Origin: Prunus persica
Taxonomy: Eukaryota > Streptophyta > Magnoliopsida > Rosales > Rosaceae
Length of the DNA stretch: 64,000 nucleotides
Direction of reading: 5' to 3'
Assembly: GCF_000346465.2 (NCBI RefSeq)
Contig: NC_034013.1
Coordinates: 5,725,598-5,789,597, forward strand
Below, in pieces: positions 10,837 through 22,939 of this stretch (positions are counted from its first letter, which is position 1; every line of letters begins with the position of its first letter). Under the pieces are notes generated by a model. It searched no databases and was not told the origin of the DNA. It saw only the letters and a list, made by a program, of their open reading frames with translations. The position numbers were made by a program, and so were the translations under genes.

Positions 10837-13800
10837 TGTACAGGAGATGGCTACCAATAGTTGTTATATATATGTAAAAAAAAAATCACTTGAATCTGAA
10901 ACCATAGCAGTCAGTCCCCTTCATTGAGGGATAGCTACCAATTCTAGAGAAAATTCATGGCTGCTACCTGGCATTTACGTGCCTTTGGCACCCCACAACC
11001 AGATTCAGATGTCTTTTTATGCTGAGGACACAGCTGCCTCTTCTGATGCTTTGATGCCCGGAGCAAATCAACAGAACTGTCCATAATGTTTGGCTCAGAT
11101 TCATGAGCCTTATAGCCTCCCTCAACTGACAGTAATTGGACACCTTGAGGTCTTTGTGGCTTTGGAAGTTCTGGTTGCTGGTTCTTCAGTTTCCGTTCCA
11201 GTTCCTGGTCTGGTGAGTGCTTGGGGACATCCTCACAACTTGCAGCTTGCAGAGAGACGGACGGCTTCTCCTGAGGATCGCAGGCAGCACTATGCTTTTC
11301 TTTCTCATGCTTTGCTTCAAAGTTTAGACAAGTCTTCTTTCCAACATGCCTGGATTTTTCTCTGATATTCTCTGCTTCCAACAGTTCCAATGATCTTTCT
11401 ACGTTTCCAATCCCTTCTTGTTGTGGCAATTCAACATCAGGAAAAGTGTTAATTGATTTGTTTAGGCACTTGGGCATCTGCGGCTGACTATCATGGGCGG
11501 CTAGCTTTCCATGCTTCGAAAATAACTCCTCTAAGTCTGTACTAGGTTTCTGACAGCTATGGTTTGATCCCTCCCTAATGCTAGACAGATTTTCCAACAA
11601 CTTCTCCTCAAGCTTACGTGTCCTCATCAACAATTCTACATAATTTTCCTGTCGATCAAAATAAATACAAAAACAAACATGCCAGGCTTAAAAAGTTGAA
11701 TCAATAGGTAGTGGTTGCATTTTGTATTACATACATATTTCAACATTTACCTCAGACAAAAATGATGAACCATGGTGGGGCAGTTTTTGACTTGTAAGAG
11801 AAGGGCTTGAATTGATCGCAGTAGCTGCATCTTTCTCTTGCTTCTTTGATAATAACTCCTGCATATTGCTGTTTATGAAATGAGACTGGCACATGCAAAA
11901 TAGCCAATAACACAACTAATACTGAATACAGAGAGAAAATGGCTGACCAAGAACCAACGATCTTGGATATTAATTCACTTTGCTCTTGTGGCTTATTTCG
12001 TTCAGAAATCATTTCAATTTGCTCTCCTGGTGTAGTCATCTTTTCAATTATTTCAACTTGTTCCTCCAGTAACTGAACCTCTCTTTCAATTCCTTCAATT
12101 TGTAATTGTTCTCTGGTCACTTCACATTGTTGTTCTTCTGATTGACACTGTTCTTCAATAAGTTCATCCCTTTGTGCTTGAATGTTTTCTTCAGTCACTT
12201 TATATTTCTCTTCTGCATTACTCTGCTTTCGAAAATTCACTGCATTTCCTTGCATTTGTTTTTGAATTTGTTGCCCATTTGCTTCATCTGCATGTTCGTT
12301 TTGTTTCTCTGGAGATCCATCAGCATGTTCATTTGGTTTCTCTGGAGATCCATTTTGAATGTCAATCACCATATTTAGCCGTTCTTCTAGACTTAGTTCT
12401 TGACTTTGTTGCCTGTGTTCCCTCTGTTGTTCAGTAACTTCAACTTGCTCTTCAACTGCTTTATATTTCTGTTCTGAATTGTTCTGCTTTTCAACAATCA
12501 CTGTACCTTTTTCCATTTGATTTTTACTTTGTTGTCCATTCACTTCATCATGCTGTTTATCAGGAGATCCCCTTTCACCGTCAATCAGCCTACTATGCTG
12601 TTCGTGTAGACTCAGTTCTTGGCTTTGCTGCCCATGTAATCTCTGTTCAGTCATTTCAACTTCTTCTTCAGCCACTTTGTATTTCTCTTTTGCATTATTC
12701 TGCTTTCCAACAATCATTACAACTTCTTGCATTTCAGTTTGACTTGGGTGTCCAATCAGTTCATCTTGCCCTTGATTCGGTTCAAGACAGTTCTGCCCAT
12801 GTTGTCTCTGTTCAATCAGTTTAACTTGTTCTTCAGTTGCTTTATATTTCTCTTCTGAATTGTGCTGCTTTTCAACAATCACAGCAACTTCTTGCATTCT
12901 TTTTTCAGTTTTTTGCCCGTTCACTTCGTCTTGCTGTTCCTCAGGAGGTCCACTGTGATCGTCAATCACCTTACTGTGCTGTTCTTGTAGACTCAGTTCT
13001 TGACTTTGTTTCCCCTGTTCTCTCTGTTGTTCAGTTACTTCAACCTGTTCTTCAGTCGCTTTATATTTCTGTTTTACCACAACCATTGCAAATTCTCCTC
13101 TCACTTCATCATGTTGTTCATTTTGTTGCTCGGAGCATCCATTTTGATCAACTATCACCTCTGGTTCTTGACTTTGCTCCCTCTGTTCTCTATGTTCAGT
13201 TACTTCAAATTGTTCTTTAGTCACTTTATAATTCTGTTTTGCCACAACCATTGCAACTTCTCCATTCACTTCATCTTGTTGTTCATTTTGTTGCTCTGAG
13301 CATCCATTTTGATCAACTATCACCCCTGGCTCCTGACTTTGCTGCCTCCGTTCTCTATGTTCAGTTACTTCAACTTGTTCTTCTGCCAGTTTTTTATGCT
13401 CAATTCCATTTCTTGTTCTTCTTCCCCTACCCAGCCCACTACTCTCTTTTTTCTGCACTCGCTCCCTTCGAGAAACATAATCATTATCTTCAGCCCGAAG
13501 CATATAACAATTATTTGAAGCACTCAGAATTTCTCCGCTCTCACTAAGTTTCTTCAAGTGATGACTCAAGAAACTTTCATGAGCCAATGGCAAACAGTCA
13601 AACTGCTCTCTAATAAATTTTGATATTGCTTCTTGAGTCGACCCCCCTTCCTCGTTCAACTCAGCAATTGCCCTCTGTATCATCTGCCCAAATATAACAT
13701 TCCAAAAGTAAAAAATATGGAACAATCAGAAAAAGTCTTACTGAAGAAGCATTAGTAAGGCAAAAGAGTGTGGTACCACAGCATAGGTGGGGTGATCAGG

Positions 13801-15627
13801 TGAGCGAAACACAGGATAGAATACAGAAAGGCATTGTTTGACACCATTCATGTGATCCGGTGTGAGGGTCTTCGAGGGGTCTAAGCTTGTGAGTTTCTTC
13901 ATTAGAGCATTAGCAAGCTTGTTTATAATTTCTCCCTGTTTATTATGTTGAAACTATTTATAATAAGAGCAGGACCAAAATTTGTAAGCCAAAACTCATG
14001 CCAACTCAAAATAAAGGGTTGCAATACAGTCAACCATTAAACATAAGCAGGTACTGATCACCAACAGATGCGCAACGAAAAATCGGCTATTTGGTATATA
14101 TGGTGTTTTTTTTTTTTGTTCCTACCCTTCCTATCCATCCTTATTCATATTGGTTAACAATAATAATCCTCCAAAACGGAAAAGATAATCATTAGATTTA
14201 ACATCAGTTAGCTCGTCGTATAACTACCCCTTCCTCTGCATCAACAATGAATAACTGTTTGTTCTTAAAAGCTTGTAGACCACAAAATACCAATGTATTG
14301 ACGAACAATCATATCCAAGATCATTCAATCATTAAAAGGTCTAAATAAAAGATGATAAGAACACAATTGATTACTGGAAAACCCTAAACATAAAAAGAGC
14401 ATCAAATATGTCACTTAAAAAAAGAGTGCTCCTCTTCCTAAAATGGATATGCACACATTTTACAACCTGCTATCTACGTATTAAACAATCTAAGTTTTGT
14501 GCCCAAGTATTGAGGATAGCTGAGTGTACTGAACTACAATCTGTCTTGTGTCCTAAATTAGGATGTGAGGACAGAGATAAACACTCGAATCCTTCAATGA
14601 CCCGGAAGAAAAATCATAATGATAGTAATATTGATAATAAACCACATCCTCATTAAAACATTCTAAAACATTTGAAAAAACAAAAATAGACAAATACATT
14701 ACTAAACTTATATAGAAAACTAGAACTGATTTTCCTATGCTCCATACATTTCCAGTTTGAAACTACTTCATGTGCAGAAACCACATACAAATTCATATCA
14801 GATGTTTTTCTATTTTATTTGTGATGCTGTCTTCACTATAGTAATATACACTCACTCAAGTACCACCAGTTGCTAGATAAAATTTAAGAAGAGGGTAATC
14901 TCAAGATGCGAGGGGAAGAAACTCTTGCATATGTATTTCGGGATACTTACCACGCTATCAAACTATTTTTAATTTTCATGTGAAAAGGTATTCTTTTATT
15001 TTAATTTCAGGGCTTAAGGATACAATGGGATACAACATTGCATCCAGGTTTGAATTTATAATGTTTCTAATAGTGTATAGAGTTCATCTGTGAAAAAAAG
15101 AAGAAAAAAAGAAGAGTAATGGCTAGATTAATAACTTACCTATTGCATCCAACACTAAATCTTACAGAAATTTGCATTTGGTTCAAAGTGTATAAACTAT
15201 TGTGCTCTAGCAATATCCTAATGAGTTATATGCAGAGAAATTTCATCACATATTCAAATAAAAAAAATATAAACAAAAGAAAACAAACATGATATGGGTC
15301 TTTCTCTGTTTCTACCCCTCTTCTTTCTCCCCCTCTTTGTTCCTGCATTAAAAGTTAAAAAGAAAAGTCTTAGTTAAATAGAAATAAAATATATATAAAA
15401 TGTACAAAACTCAATTCTCAAATCTTTAATTCAAATGTGGTTCTTTACTCTGAATTATAAATTTCCTTCTCAAATTAAATTATTTTTTTTATTTTTAAAA
15501 AAAGGAGCTTCATATTCAGAAACTAAAAAGTAATTGCTACCCATTAGTGGTTTAATGAAAAAGAATATAAATTTTGTGGAAATTCATAGTTTACCGCAGA
15601 AGATGAACATCCTAGGGAAGTGGCCAT
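9794..15627 (-). CDS. Linker-histone (H15) domain / AT-hook chromatin protein, HON4-like, with internal repeat expansion
   Basis: Reconstructed minus-strand exons: 15595-15627 (MATSLGCSSSA), 13777-13935, 11959-13683, 11751-11885 (or from 11858), 10968-11648, 9794-10753; all phase 0, giving about 1,220-1,230 aa. Residues about 55-120 (HPTYAVMIQRAIAELNE, GSTQEAISKFI, FLSHHLKKLSESGEI) form an H15 winged-helix linker-DNA binding domain. Three AT-hooks lie near the C-terminus (KRGRGRPPK about 1153, KQGRPRK about 1188, KRGRGRPRK about 1217), which bind the minor groove of AT-rich DNA. The order H15 then AT-hooks matches plant HON4/HMGA-related nuclear proteins. The middle is a Glu/Gln-rich repeat region (see 12180-13392), probably unstructured or coiled. 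The 1.66-kb first intron separates the short first exon. The 11959 donor (GTTGGT) is weak and the least certain junction. Confidence 0.82.
10805..10829. repeat. (TA)n microsatellite in an intron
   Basis: About 12 TA units in the short intron between exons 10968-11648 and 9794-10753 of the H15/AT-hook gene. Confidence 0.85.
12180..13392 (-). repeat. Six-fold coding tandem repeat of 55-87 residues in the H15/AT-hook gene
   Basis: In the large exon each unit starts with K(A/V/L)xEEQVEVTEQR, continues SQE(L/P)SLxEQHSKVID, DEVNGQ and ends with a VIVEKQxxxEEKY-type stretch. I count six full units plus a partial one, with unit lengths varying from about 55 to 87 residues because of internal gains and losses; the first two units are the most alike. 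All copies stay in frame with no stop, so the repeat is under coding constraint. No function is known to me for the repeated unit. Confidence 0.85.
13936..15594 (-). other. First intron of the H15/AT-hook gene
   Basis: AT-rich sequence bounded by a GT donor at 15594 and an AG acceptor next to 13935 (minus strand). I see no inserted gene or clear transposon in it. Confidence 0.55.
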
Positions 15628-15975
15628 AATATTCTGAGTCTCAGACGAACAAGAACAACAATCCTTCAACTACGTCACTGATGTTGTTTTAGTTTCTCTG
15701 ATATTATTTTACATCAAAAAGAAAATTCAACACAAAGAAAAGAATAAAAAATTATGAGAGCCGAAGGAGAAGACAGGAAAAGTTAAAGACAGCCTTGAAA
15801 CTGTGGAAAGAAGATCTTTTGTTTTGACCTTTTTGAAGCAAAGAGGGTTTTTGGGGTTTTGTAGTTTTTGTTTGGGCATCAAACACTGCGCTCGTGCTAG
15901 ATTTGGATTCTTTGGCTACTCTGACACGTCTTTTTATTTTATTTTAAGATAATTTCTACATTCTCATATGTTTAA

Positions 15976-17078
15976 GAGCACTTTCACCCCTATAGGCAAG
16001 GGCAAGAATAAGGTAAGGACTACCACTATTCAATCCCCCCTCCTCCTTCCCCTCTCTCTCATCAGTAGCAACGGTAATAATCATTTATTTTAATTTATTT
16101 TCTATTTTTCATACTTAAACGATTAATTTTGATAAGATTTTAGGATTAAATTTGAGGATAAGATTTTCGGTTGTTACGTGTTCATATTTATTATAAAATT
16201 CACATCTCACTCATCATACAATTGAAATACTTCCAGTCCTCATAGTCCGACACAATCGAGTACAAAGACGACTCAATCAATGGCGAAGGTGGTTCTACCA
16301 AATCACGATGTGGGGAGTATTTTCCTTCGGAGGATGTAATAGTGCCATTATTTTCGACACGGAACACACCACGGGAACTGACTGTAGGTATTGTTCACTT
16401 GAGGAGCCATGTGTAATGGTTTTCCTCTTTTTTGTTTTTCCTTGAATAATTTATTAAAAAAATGAAATTGAAAATGTAAGAAAATATTAAAAATATATTT
16501 ATGGCATTAAATTGAATAAAATGGTTTTTTTTTTTTTACCTTGTCTCCAAGATTTTGACTGCTTCGAATGTTTGTCCACGAGCCTCAGGTTTCGATGGAA
16601 GATGCTATTTGTATTTTTACAAAAATTGAGTTTAGTAATAGAAAATTTGGTGTGGAAAGTGAAAAATATTGGAATGAGAAGAATTTGTATGAAGATTTGG
16701 TGTGGAAAGTGAATAATATTGGTAGGTATTTATAGAAAAAAATTTCAGAACTTATTGATATTTTTTACAAATTTTTTCGATTATTTTTGCAATTTTTTGA
16801 AGCCAAAAAATGGGCAGCCGTTGGATTGGAGGAGATTTTCATATCGAAGCCTCCAGGAGAAGTCATGTAGCTTGGAGCCATTGGTTTCTAGCAGCACTGA
16901 CGCAACGTTGGCCTCAGCGCAAGATTTTTAAATTTTTTTACTGATGGCAACGCTGACGTCAGCTGTCTGAAGGCAATACTACAGGCTAGATCTCTCCATG
17001 GACTTGCCCAGACTAATGGGTCCCACGCCTTGCCTGGGGTATGTCTTGCGCTTTGGAGCTTCCTTCCGGACAAGGGTG
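15976..17078. mobile_element. Non-autonomous PIF/Harbinger-type element
   Basis: Left end GAGCACTTTCACCCC follows a TAA (15973-15975), as in the other Harbinger elements here. Bases 16080-16620 are the reverse complement of most of 37600-38370 (same family), including the remnant of the Myb-like ORF1. Bases 16650-17070 resemble the reverse complement of the left end of the larger element at 41861-42350. It therefore looks like a deletion derivative with both ends of the 41861-46654 family. The exact right end (about 17078) and its target duplication are not clear. Confidence 0.65.
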
Positions 17079-17094
17079 TAGCACCAAAACCCTA

Positions 17095-18175
17095 GTTAAA
17101 TATGCACGTATAGTTTATCAAAATCTTTATCTATAAAGTATGGTGAAATAAAATAAAAAGAATTCCTATTGAAATAAAATAATCTGCCACATTCCATTGA
17201 AATCATTTGTGCCTTAATTCATTCTTATACATATTTGATTTGATATCATTATCATTATTATTAAATGGGGGAGAACATGAATTGAATGTCAATTTCAATT
17301 TGAAGATAAATATAACTTGTATGGTATCATATCATCCAAAAACATTAATAGAAAATAAATTCTTTTTTCTTCTTCTTCTTCTATTTTTTGACATCTAAAA
17401 AATAAGGCTTATAAGTAAACATAATTGGAAAAAACTACAAAATAAAAAACAAAGGTTGTCCTTGCTTTGCTTGCGACCATATAATTATCATCCCACCAAA
17501 CACACGTGGCAAATGAGGAGGAGCCCATGGTACATATCACTGACGGACACATTATATTTGAGTAATTCCTAGAATCCTAGGCAGATATAGTCCAAGAGAA
17601 ACTTGCCAAAACCGTAGGGCCCCTGGTTTGTTTTTTGTGTTTGGAATTGGTCACTACAAAAACCAACAAATCCAACCTAAAGAAGGATGCCATTTCACAC
17701 GCTAAAGTGAAAGAAATATATGAGAGATGTACTATGATTCCCATGTGACACCCAATCTCACAATCATGCTACAGTAACAAGACGCAAGGCACTTCAATCT
17801 TATATATTCAACCCCCCCTCACCCCTACTTCCCCACTGCCCCCAGATCAAAACTCTCTCTCTCTTTCTCTCTCTCCAGCAAGCACAAAACTGAAACCAAG
17901 TCTCCTCCTCCCTACCCCTTAATTAGCAAATTCTACACAACACCTCAAAACTCTTAACCATCATGCCTAACGATCAACTTGAGGTACATAATTTATACAT
18001 TTCAATACATGAATTCTTTTCTTTCATTTTTGACATTTCTTGCTACTAAAAGGAATGTTGATGTTGTATTTGGCAGATGAAGGCCATGAAAAAGAAAAAG
18101 AAAAAGAAGAGGCATGATATCGTGGGTTAGCAGAAAGTTGGAATAGGAGGAATCGGTAAAAAGAGGTGTAAAATA
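17095..18175. repeat. Segmental duplication, copy 1
   Basis: Closely similar, with small indels, to 21598-22825. Shared landmarks are AAAGAATTCCTATTGAAAT, GTTGTCCTTGCTTTGC, the ACACGTGG/ATACGTGG box, ACAAGACGCAA, a TTATATATTCAACC TATA region, a CT-rich leader, a short intron and a lysine-rich ORF. It looks like a gene with its promoter copied locally in the same orientation. Confidence 0.85.
17963..18130 (+). CDS. Candidate 24-residue lysine-rich small ORF (two exons)
   Basis: Exon 1 17963-17983 (MPNDQLE) ends at a GT donor; a 93-base intron ends CAG at 18076; exon 2 18077-18130 reads MKAMKKKKKKKRHDIVG and stops at TAG. A TATA-like TTATATATTCAACC lies about 165 bases upstream, followed by a CT-rich leader. 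I do not recognise the peptide. It could equally be the 5' end of a non-coding transcript or of a gene that has lost its remainder. The second exon is base-for-base identical in the other copy (22732-22785) although flanking sequence differs. Confidence 0.35.
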
Positions 18176-19775
18176 TTGGAATAACTACATTTTAGTCCCT
18201 AAAGGTTTAGTGCGAGTATCGAAATGGTTCCTAAGATTTCAATTTCATCAATTTGATACCCAACATTTCAAAGTATGACCAATTTACACTGGCCGTTACA
18301 TTGACCGTCAAAGTCAGACATTAAATGTTGACGTGGCAGTCATGAGACCCACCTCATAACCTAGCAGCAGTTCGAAAGAGACGAGATGAAGACGGGCTGG
18401 CCCAGCACGGCACGAGCCCATCCCATTTAAATGAGACACGGCACGACACGAGCAAGAATATTAGTGGACCATACTCGGCGAGGCATAAAAGCTTGGGCTG
18501 GGCCGCGATCAAAAAATGAGGTCCAATGGACCAAGTTGGCCTGTGGCCCGACATGAGCTGAGCTTGACCTGAGTCCGCTTCAAGCACGGCCCGAACCTGG
18601 CCCACTTAATCTTTTTTTTTTTTTAGGTCAACGATTGCATGATATATTAGTTTTAGTACTTTTCTTGATTGCCCTCTCCTATCATAACAGTTCTTTTTGC
18701 AAGTGCATGTTTCTTTCCTCCCCACTACCGAAAAAAAGTCTCTTTAGGCTAGGCTGTGTTGTCCAAAATGTGAGAGTTTTAAGAAATAATGAAAAATTCA
18801 TATCCAAGTCTGTTCAAAGTCATTTCATATAAACCAACTGAGCATGTTCGTAGACTTGTGCCCTAATCTGATCGTAGGACATATGTAAGCCGTATGTGGT
18901 ATGATTCAAGTTCTTGTAATCCAGACTGCCATTTTTTTCTCTCTTTAAATGAAAATTCAACCAGTTGTGCTTGGCTTGTATATATCAATAAATTTATGTT
19001 TATTAATAATGCTTGATAAATTTTCTTTCTTCAGTTTTTAAGTAGCCATTTGGTAGTGTTCATTTTTTGTTGTTACCTGGTTCTTATTATAGGGCAAAAA
19101 TTGAAAGCTTACTACGTTTCTGGTAAGGGCGTTGACCCCTCTTGTGAGTCTCCAACATAGGAAATCTCAAGCTTTCCAAATCCCAAAACCAAATTGTCCT
19201 GATCGTGTTCCATTTCTTTTATATGGTTCCAAGTTGGCCAAGTGTGAAACTTTGGCGACTGTTAACTTCACTAGCTTATCTAATGGAGTGTGGTCCTTTT
19301 GCCACAACTTCCTCAACACGTCCTGGACATTGCCATCTTAGACCAACCTTGCAATGTTTTCTGACTCTTTGCTTCTGAGAGATTTTTAAAAAATAATGAC
19401 CATTGCCAGTGCAATCAAAGTGTCAGTTTTCTTGATCGTTTAATAGCCGCATTAAGCTTCACAGTATTTTTTTCAGCTATGCCTTCAGAACATATCTTAT
19501 TCGTGCACTCTAACTTACATGAACAATTTCTTATTTCTTTCTCAACTCTTGGTTCTGAGTACGGTCCGAGCACTAGCACGGGCACAACCCGAACCCGGTT
19601 TGGCCCATTTCAATGTAGATTTGGATTATGGGCCGGGCTGGGATCAATAGTTTTACTAAGTGGGCCAACATGGTACGACCTGATAAATTAATTGGGCTGG
19701 CCCGACCTGACACAAATACGTTACAAGCACGAGTTTAAATGGGTCGGCCTAGCCCAACCCATTTGACACCTCTCA
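18176..19775. other. Dispersed-repeat sequence
   Basis: 18190-18360 has the 'TTAGTCCCTAAAGG' type found at ends of dispersed plant repeats. 18380-18610 and 19560-19775 are GC-rich stretches built on GGGCTGG/GGCCCAG words, and the second ends ACCCATTTGACACCTCT, a terminus typical of dispersed non-autonomous repeats. The 19132-19341 open frame (69 codons) has no recognisable domain. Confidence 0.4.
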
Positions 19776-20112
19776 AGGTATTATCAAAAGTTTACAATTT
19801 ATAAACTTGTAGTTAGTTTCCGTTAAGTTGCTGGGTCAAATACCTTTTTCGTCATTGGATTTTGCCCGAAATTTCAATTTGGTCACAAAATTTTTTTTTT
19901 GCCAAAAACATTGCAAATGCAAAACTTTATTTTTATGGTCTTGAGAATTTTTGTGAACATGGGATTATGATATGAGCTTCCTTTTTTTTTTTTTTTTTTC
20001 CAAATGATATGAGCTTTGGTTAATACAATGACCAATTTGGCTAATTTTTTTTCTTAATGACCAAGTTGAAATTTTATGTAAAACTCAATGACCAAAAAAG
20101 TATTTAACCTTA
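19776..20112. mobile_element. Truncated copy of the 36817-37503 Mutator-type MITE
   Basis: Matches the inside and right end of the element at 36817-37503 (AAAAGTTTACAATTTATA, GGGTCAAATACC, GATATGAGCTT, right end AAGTATTTAACC). The left terminus is missing and it abuts the repeat ending near 19775. Confidence 0.7.
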
Positions 20113-20596
20113 AATGATAATAACATAAAAGTAGACCTCTTTATATCTACTAAGAATTTTAATACAATCTTTCATTGTTGACAAAAGGGATATTCTAAAC
20201 TACTCTAATGTACGGGGAGAGAAATCGAACTAGATTGCAAAGGGACATAAAATAGTACAACATTTTAAGCGATTTCAACTAACTTAAATTAACACAATTG
20301 GAAACAAAGGAATACAACTCATACGTATATAATAAACATATTTTTTTGGAAAGAAAATAATGCACACATTTTAAGCGATGATATCAGCTACTTATAAATG
20401 AATTGTACTAGATAAAATAAAAACTCACCTGGTTAGTCCCTTCTAGGAACCGTCCTGGCTGACATAAAATGTTATTTTTAACTTCTTTCCTGCAATGCAG
20501 TTTTTGGTGTAGATGCTTATAAAGTAATACGTGCTTGATGTCAAGAATTTAACATGAATCGGTCCATTCCAAGAAATATAAGGTATGATGATCTTA

Positions 20597-21426
20597 GGCC
20601 ATCTCTAGTCATGGGCTATATTCTAAATATAACCCTAAAATAATGCAAAACTCATCTCCAACTATGGGCTAAACAAAATTTTGGCCAAATTTAGGGGGGC
20701 CACATTTGGCCCTTTAGCCCTCCAACCGGGCCAAATGTAGCCCAGCTTTGGCCTAGGCCAAATTTGTGGTGGGGCCCATCCATGTGCTTTTCAAAGGCTA
20801 ACATTGATATATATAGATTTTTAAAAGCCTTTTGAATGTTCAATTCGTAGTGTTTAAGAAAAAAGTATAAAAAATTATTGGCAATGACGTTGGAGGTCAG
20901 ACCTACCCACTCCCTTTTTTAAATTTTATTTATTTATGAATAATAATAAATGTGGTCAACTTTTCAAATCTTTTCAAAGTGTTGTTTAAAATCAATTATT
21001 AAAAAAAAGGTCTTGTTAATGACCATTGGAGCTCAAACATTGAAACCCATCCCTTTTTTTTTGTCTTCACATTTTTAAATGTTTGGTATTGTTTAAAAAA
21101 ATTATAAAAAAAATTTGGGTCATGGCCGTTGAAGGTCAGACCTTTGAAACCTTTCCAATTTTTTTTTAAAAAATTCCTTTGTTGGCTTTATTTATAAAAA
21201 ATAATAATAGTAGTTTAATTAAATTAAACAATATATGGTTGTGAAATGTATGAGTGTTGTATCATTGTTTTTCTCAAAATAATAAAATATAAAATATCCT
21301 AAAATATAGCCATGCATGGCTCGAGATGAAAAAATTTAGCCCTGCACTATTCTTTAAAAAATTAATATTTTAGGGGGCTAAATTTTTAGTCATGAACTAC
21401 ATTTAGCCCGACGACTAGAGATGGCC
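20597..21426. mobile_element. Harbinger-like MITE with TTA target duplication
   Basis: Ends are perfect inverted 14-mers GGCCATCTCTAGTC, with further inverted similarity inside (ATGGGCTATATT against the right end's ACTACATTTAGCCC). It is flanked by TTA at 20594-20596 and 21427-21429, as PIF/Harbinger elements are. 830 bp, no coding sequence. Confidence 0.85.
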
Positions 21427-21597
21427 TTACACTGCTTGAAACTTTCCCTCTTGACTTGAGCCAGGCTTAAATAAAAATAGCAAAAGCTCCTCCAATATCT
21501 CTCATAGATTCGTTGCCCCACTTCACGAGTTCACTCTCTCTCTCTCTTCCTCACTTTACATCACATACCCTACATAGTTTTTTTTTCTTTCAATCCT

Positions 21598-22576
21598 ATC
21601 AAAATCTATAAAGTATGGTAATCATGCATACGTGCATATTTAACTAAGGTTTTGGTGAAACCTTAAAGAAAACAAAAAGAATTCCTATTGAAATAAAATA
21701 ATCTGCAACATTCCATTGAAATCATTTGGGTTGCTAACCCTTCCTACCCTGCTCATGGATTCCAAATCACACCTTTGCTTCGACGAGAGAATGCGGTTTT
21801 GTCCAAGTGATTTTTCATATATTGCAACCTTTTTTGTGCCTTAATTTATTATTATTATTAAAAATAAATGAGGGAAAACATGAATTGAACGTGGATTTCA
21901 ATTTGAAGGTAAATGTAACTAGTATGGTATCATATCATCCAAAAACAATAATATAAAATAAATTCTTTTTTTTTTCTCTTCTTCTTTTTGACATCTCGAA
22001 AAGAAGACTTACAAGTAACATAATTGAAAAAAACTAGAAAATCAAAAACAGGTGTTGTCCTTGCTTTGCCTGCGACCATATAATTATCATCCCACCAAAC
22101 ATACGTGGTAAATGAAGAGGAGCCCATGGGACATGGTTGAAAACAGAAATAATTGCATAAATAAATTGAATATGTCATATCACTAACAGATACATATATT
22201 TGAGTAATTCTTAGAATCCTAGGAAGATACAAACCAAGAGAAACTTGCCAAAACCAAAGGGCACTTGGTTTCTTGTTTGTTTTTTTGTTTGGAATTGGTC
22301 AGTTCTGCCATGAGTGATGGTTTGGGAAAACCAAAAAATCCAACATAACTGCCAATGCCATCTCACTAAATCAAAAGCAAGCAGGCATCACATGCGGTGT
22401 TTTTAATTTCTATGAATGCCTACGTGCCGAAGTGAAAGAAATATATGAGAGATGTACTATGATTCACATGTGACACCCAATCACAATCATGCTACAGTAA
22501 CAAGACGCAACGCACTTCAATCTTATATATTCAACCACCCCCTCACCCCTACTTCCCCACTGCCTCCAGATCAAAA

Positions 22577-22618
<42 letters not shown>

Positions 22619-22825
22619 AGCAAGCAACCATCTTGAGGTACATCATTTATACATTTCAATACATGAATTCTTTTTCTTTCATTTTTGACATTTCTTGCTA
22701 CTAAAAGGAATATTGATGTTGTATTTTGCAGATGAAGGCCATGAAAAAGAAAAAGAAAAAGAAGAGGCATGATATCGTGGGTTAGCAGAAAGTTGGAATG
22801 AGAGGAATCGGTAAAAAGTGGTATA
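21598..22825. repeat. Segmental duplication, copy 2
   Basis: Second copy of 17095-18175, with extra sequence at 21640-21660, 21727-21840 and 22135-22180 relative to copy 1. The ACCAAAACCCTAGTTAAATA block next to copy 1 (17081 onwards) appears here in reverse complement (about 21628-21657), so one side has been inverted. The CT microsatellite of the leader is longer here (22578-22616). Confidence 0.85.
22732..22785 (+). pseudogene. Second copy of the lysine-rich small ORF, first-exon start lost
   Basis: Exon 2 is identical to 18077-18130, but a deletion of about 85 bp in the leader removes the ATG and most codons of exon 1: the leader runs CAAGCAACCATC directly into TTGAG|GTACATC (22620-22640). 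Translation could only start at the exon-2 ATG. Confidence 0.5.
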
Positions 22826-22939
22826 AATTTTTTACATCTCTTGTTTGTTGCTTTGTGATTTACAGTTTTGGAATGTGTTTTTATCCATTTAAGCCCAAGT
22901 AAACGATAATAACAAGTCAACCTACTTGTATTCAGAACA

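Noticed and set aside
12142..13547. Several plus-strand open frames of 70-127 codons
   Set aside because: They are the antisense of the repeat-rich coding exon on the minus strand and share its periodicity.
18380..19775. Single transposon with inverted GC-rich ends
   Set aside because: The two GC-rich blocks share words such as GGGCTGG but I could not align them as inverted repeats or find a target duplication.
22549..22920. Minus-strand 123-codon open frame
   Set aside because: It crosses a CT microsatellite and the promoter and leader of the duplicated unit; the reading is explained by the repeat.
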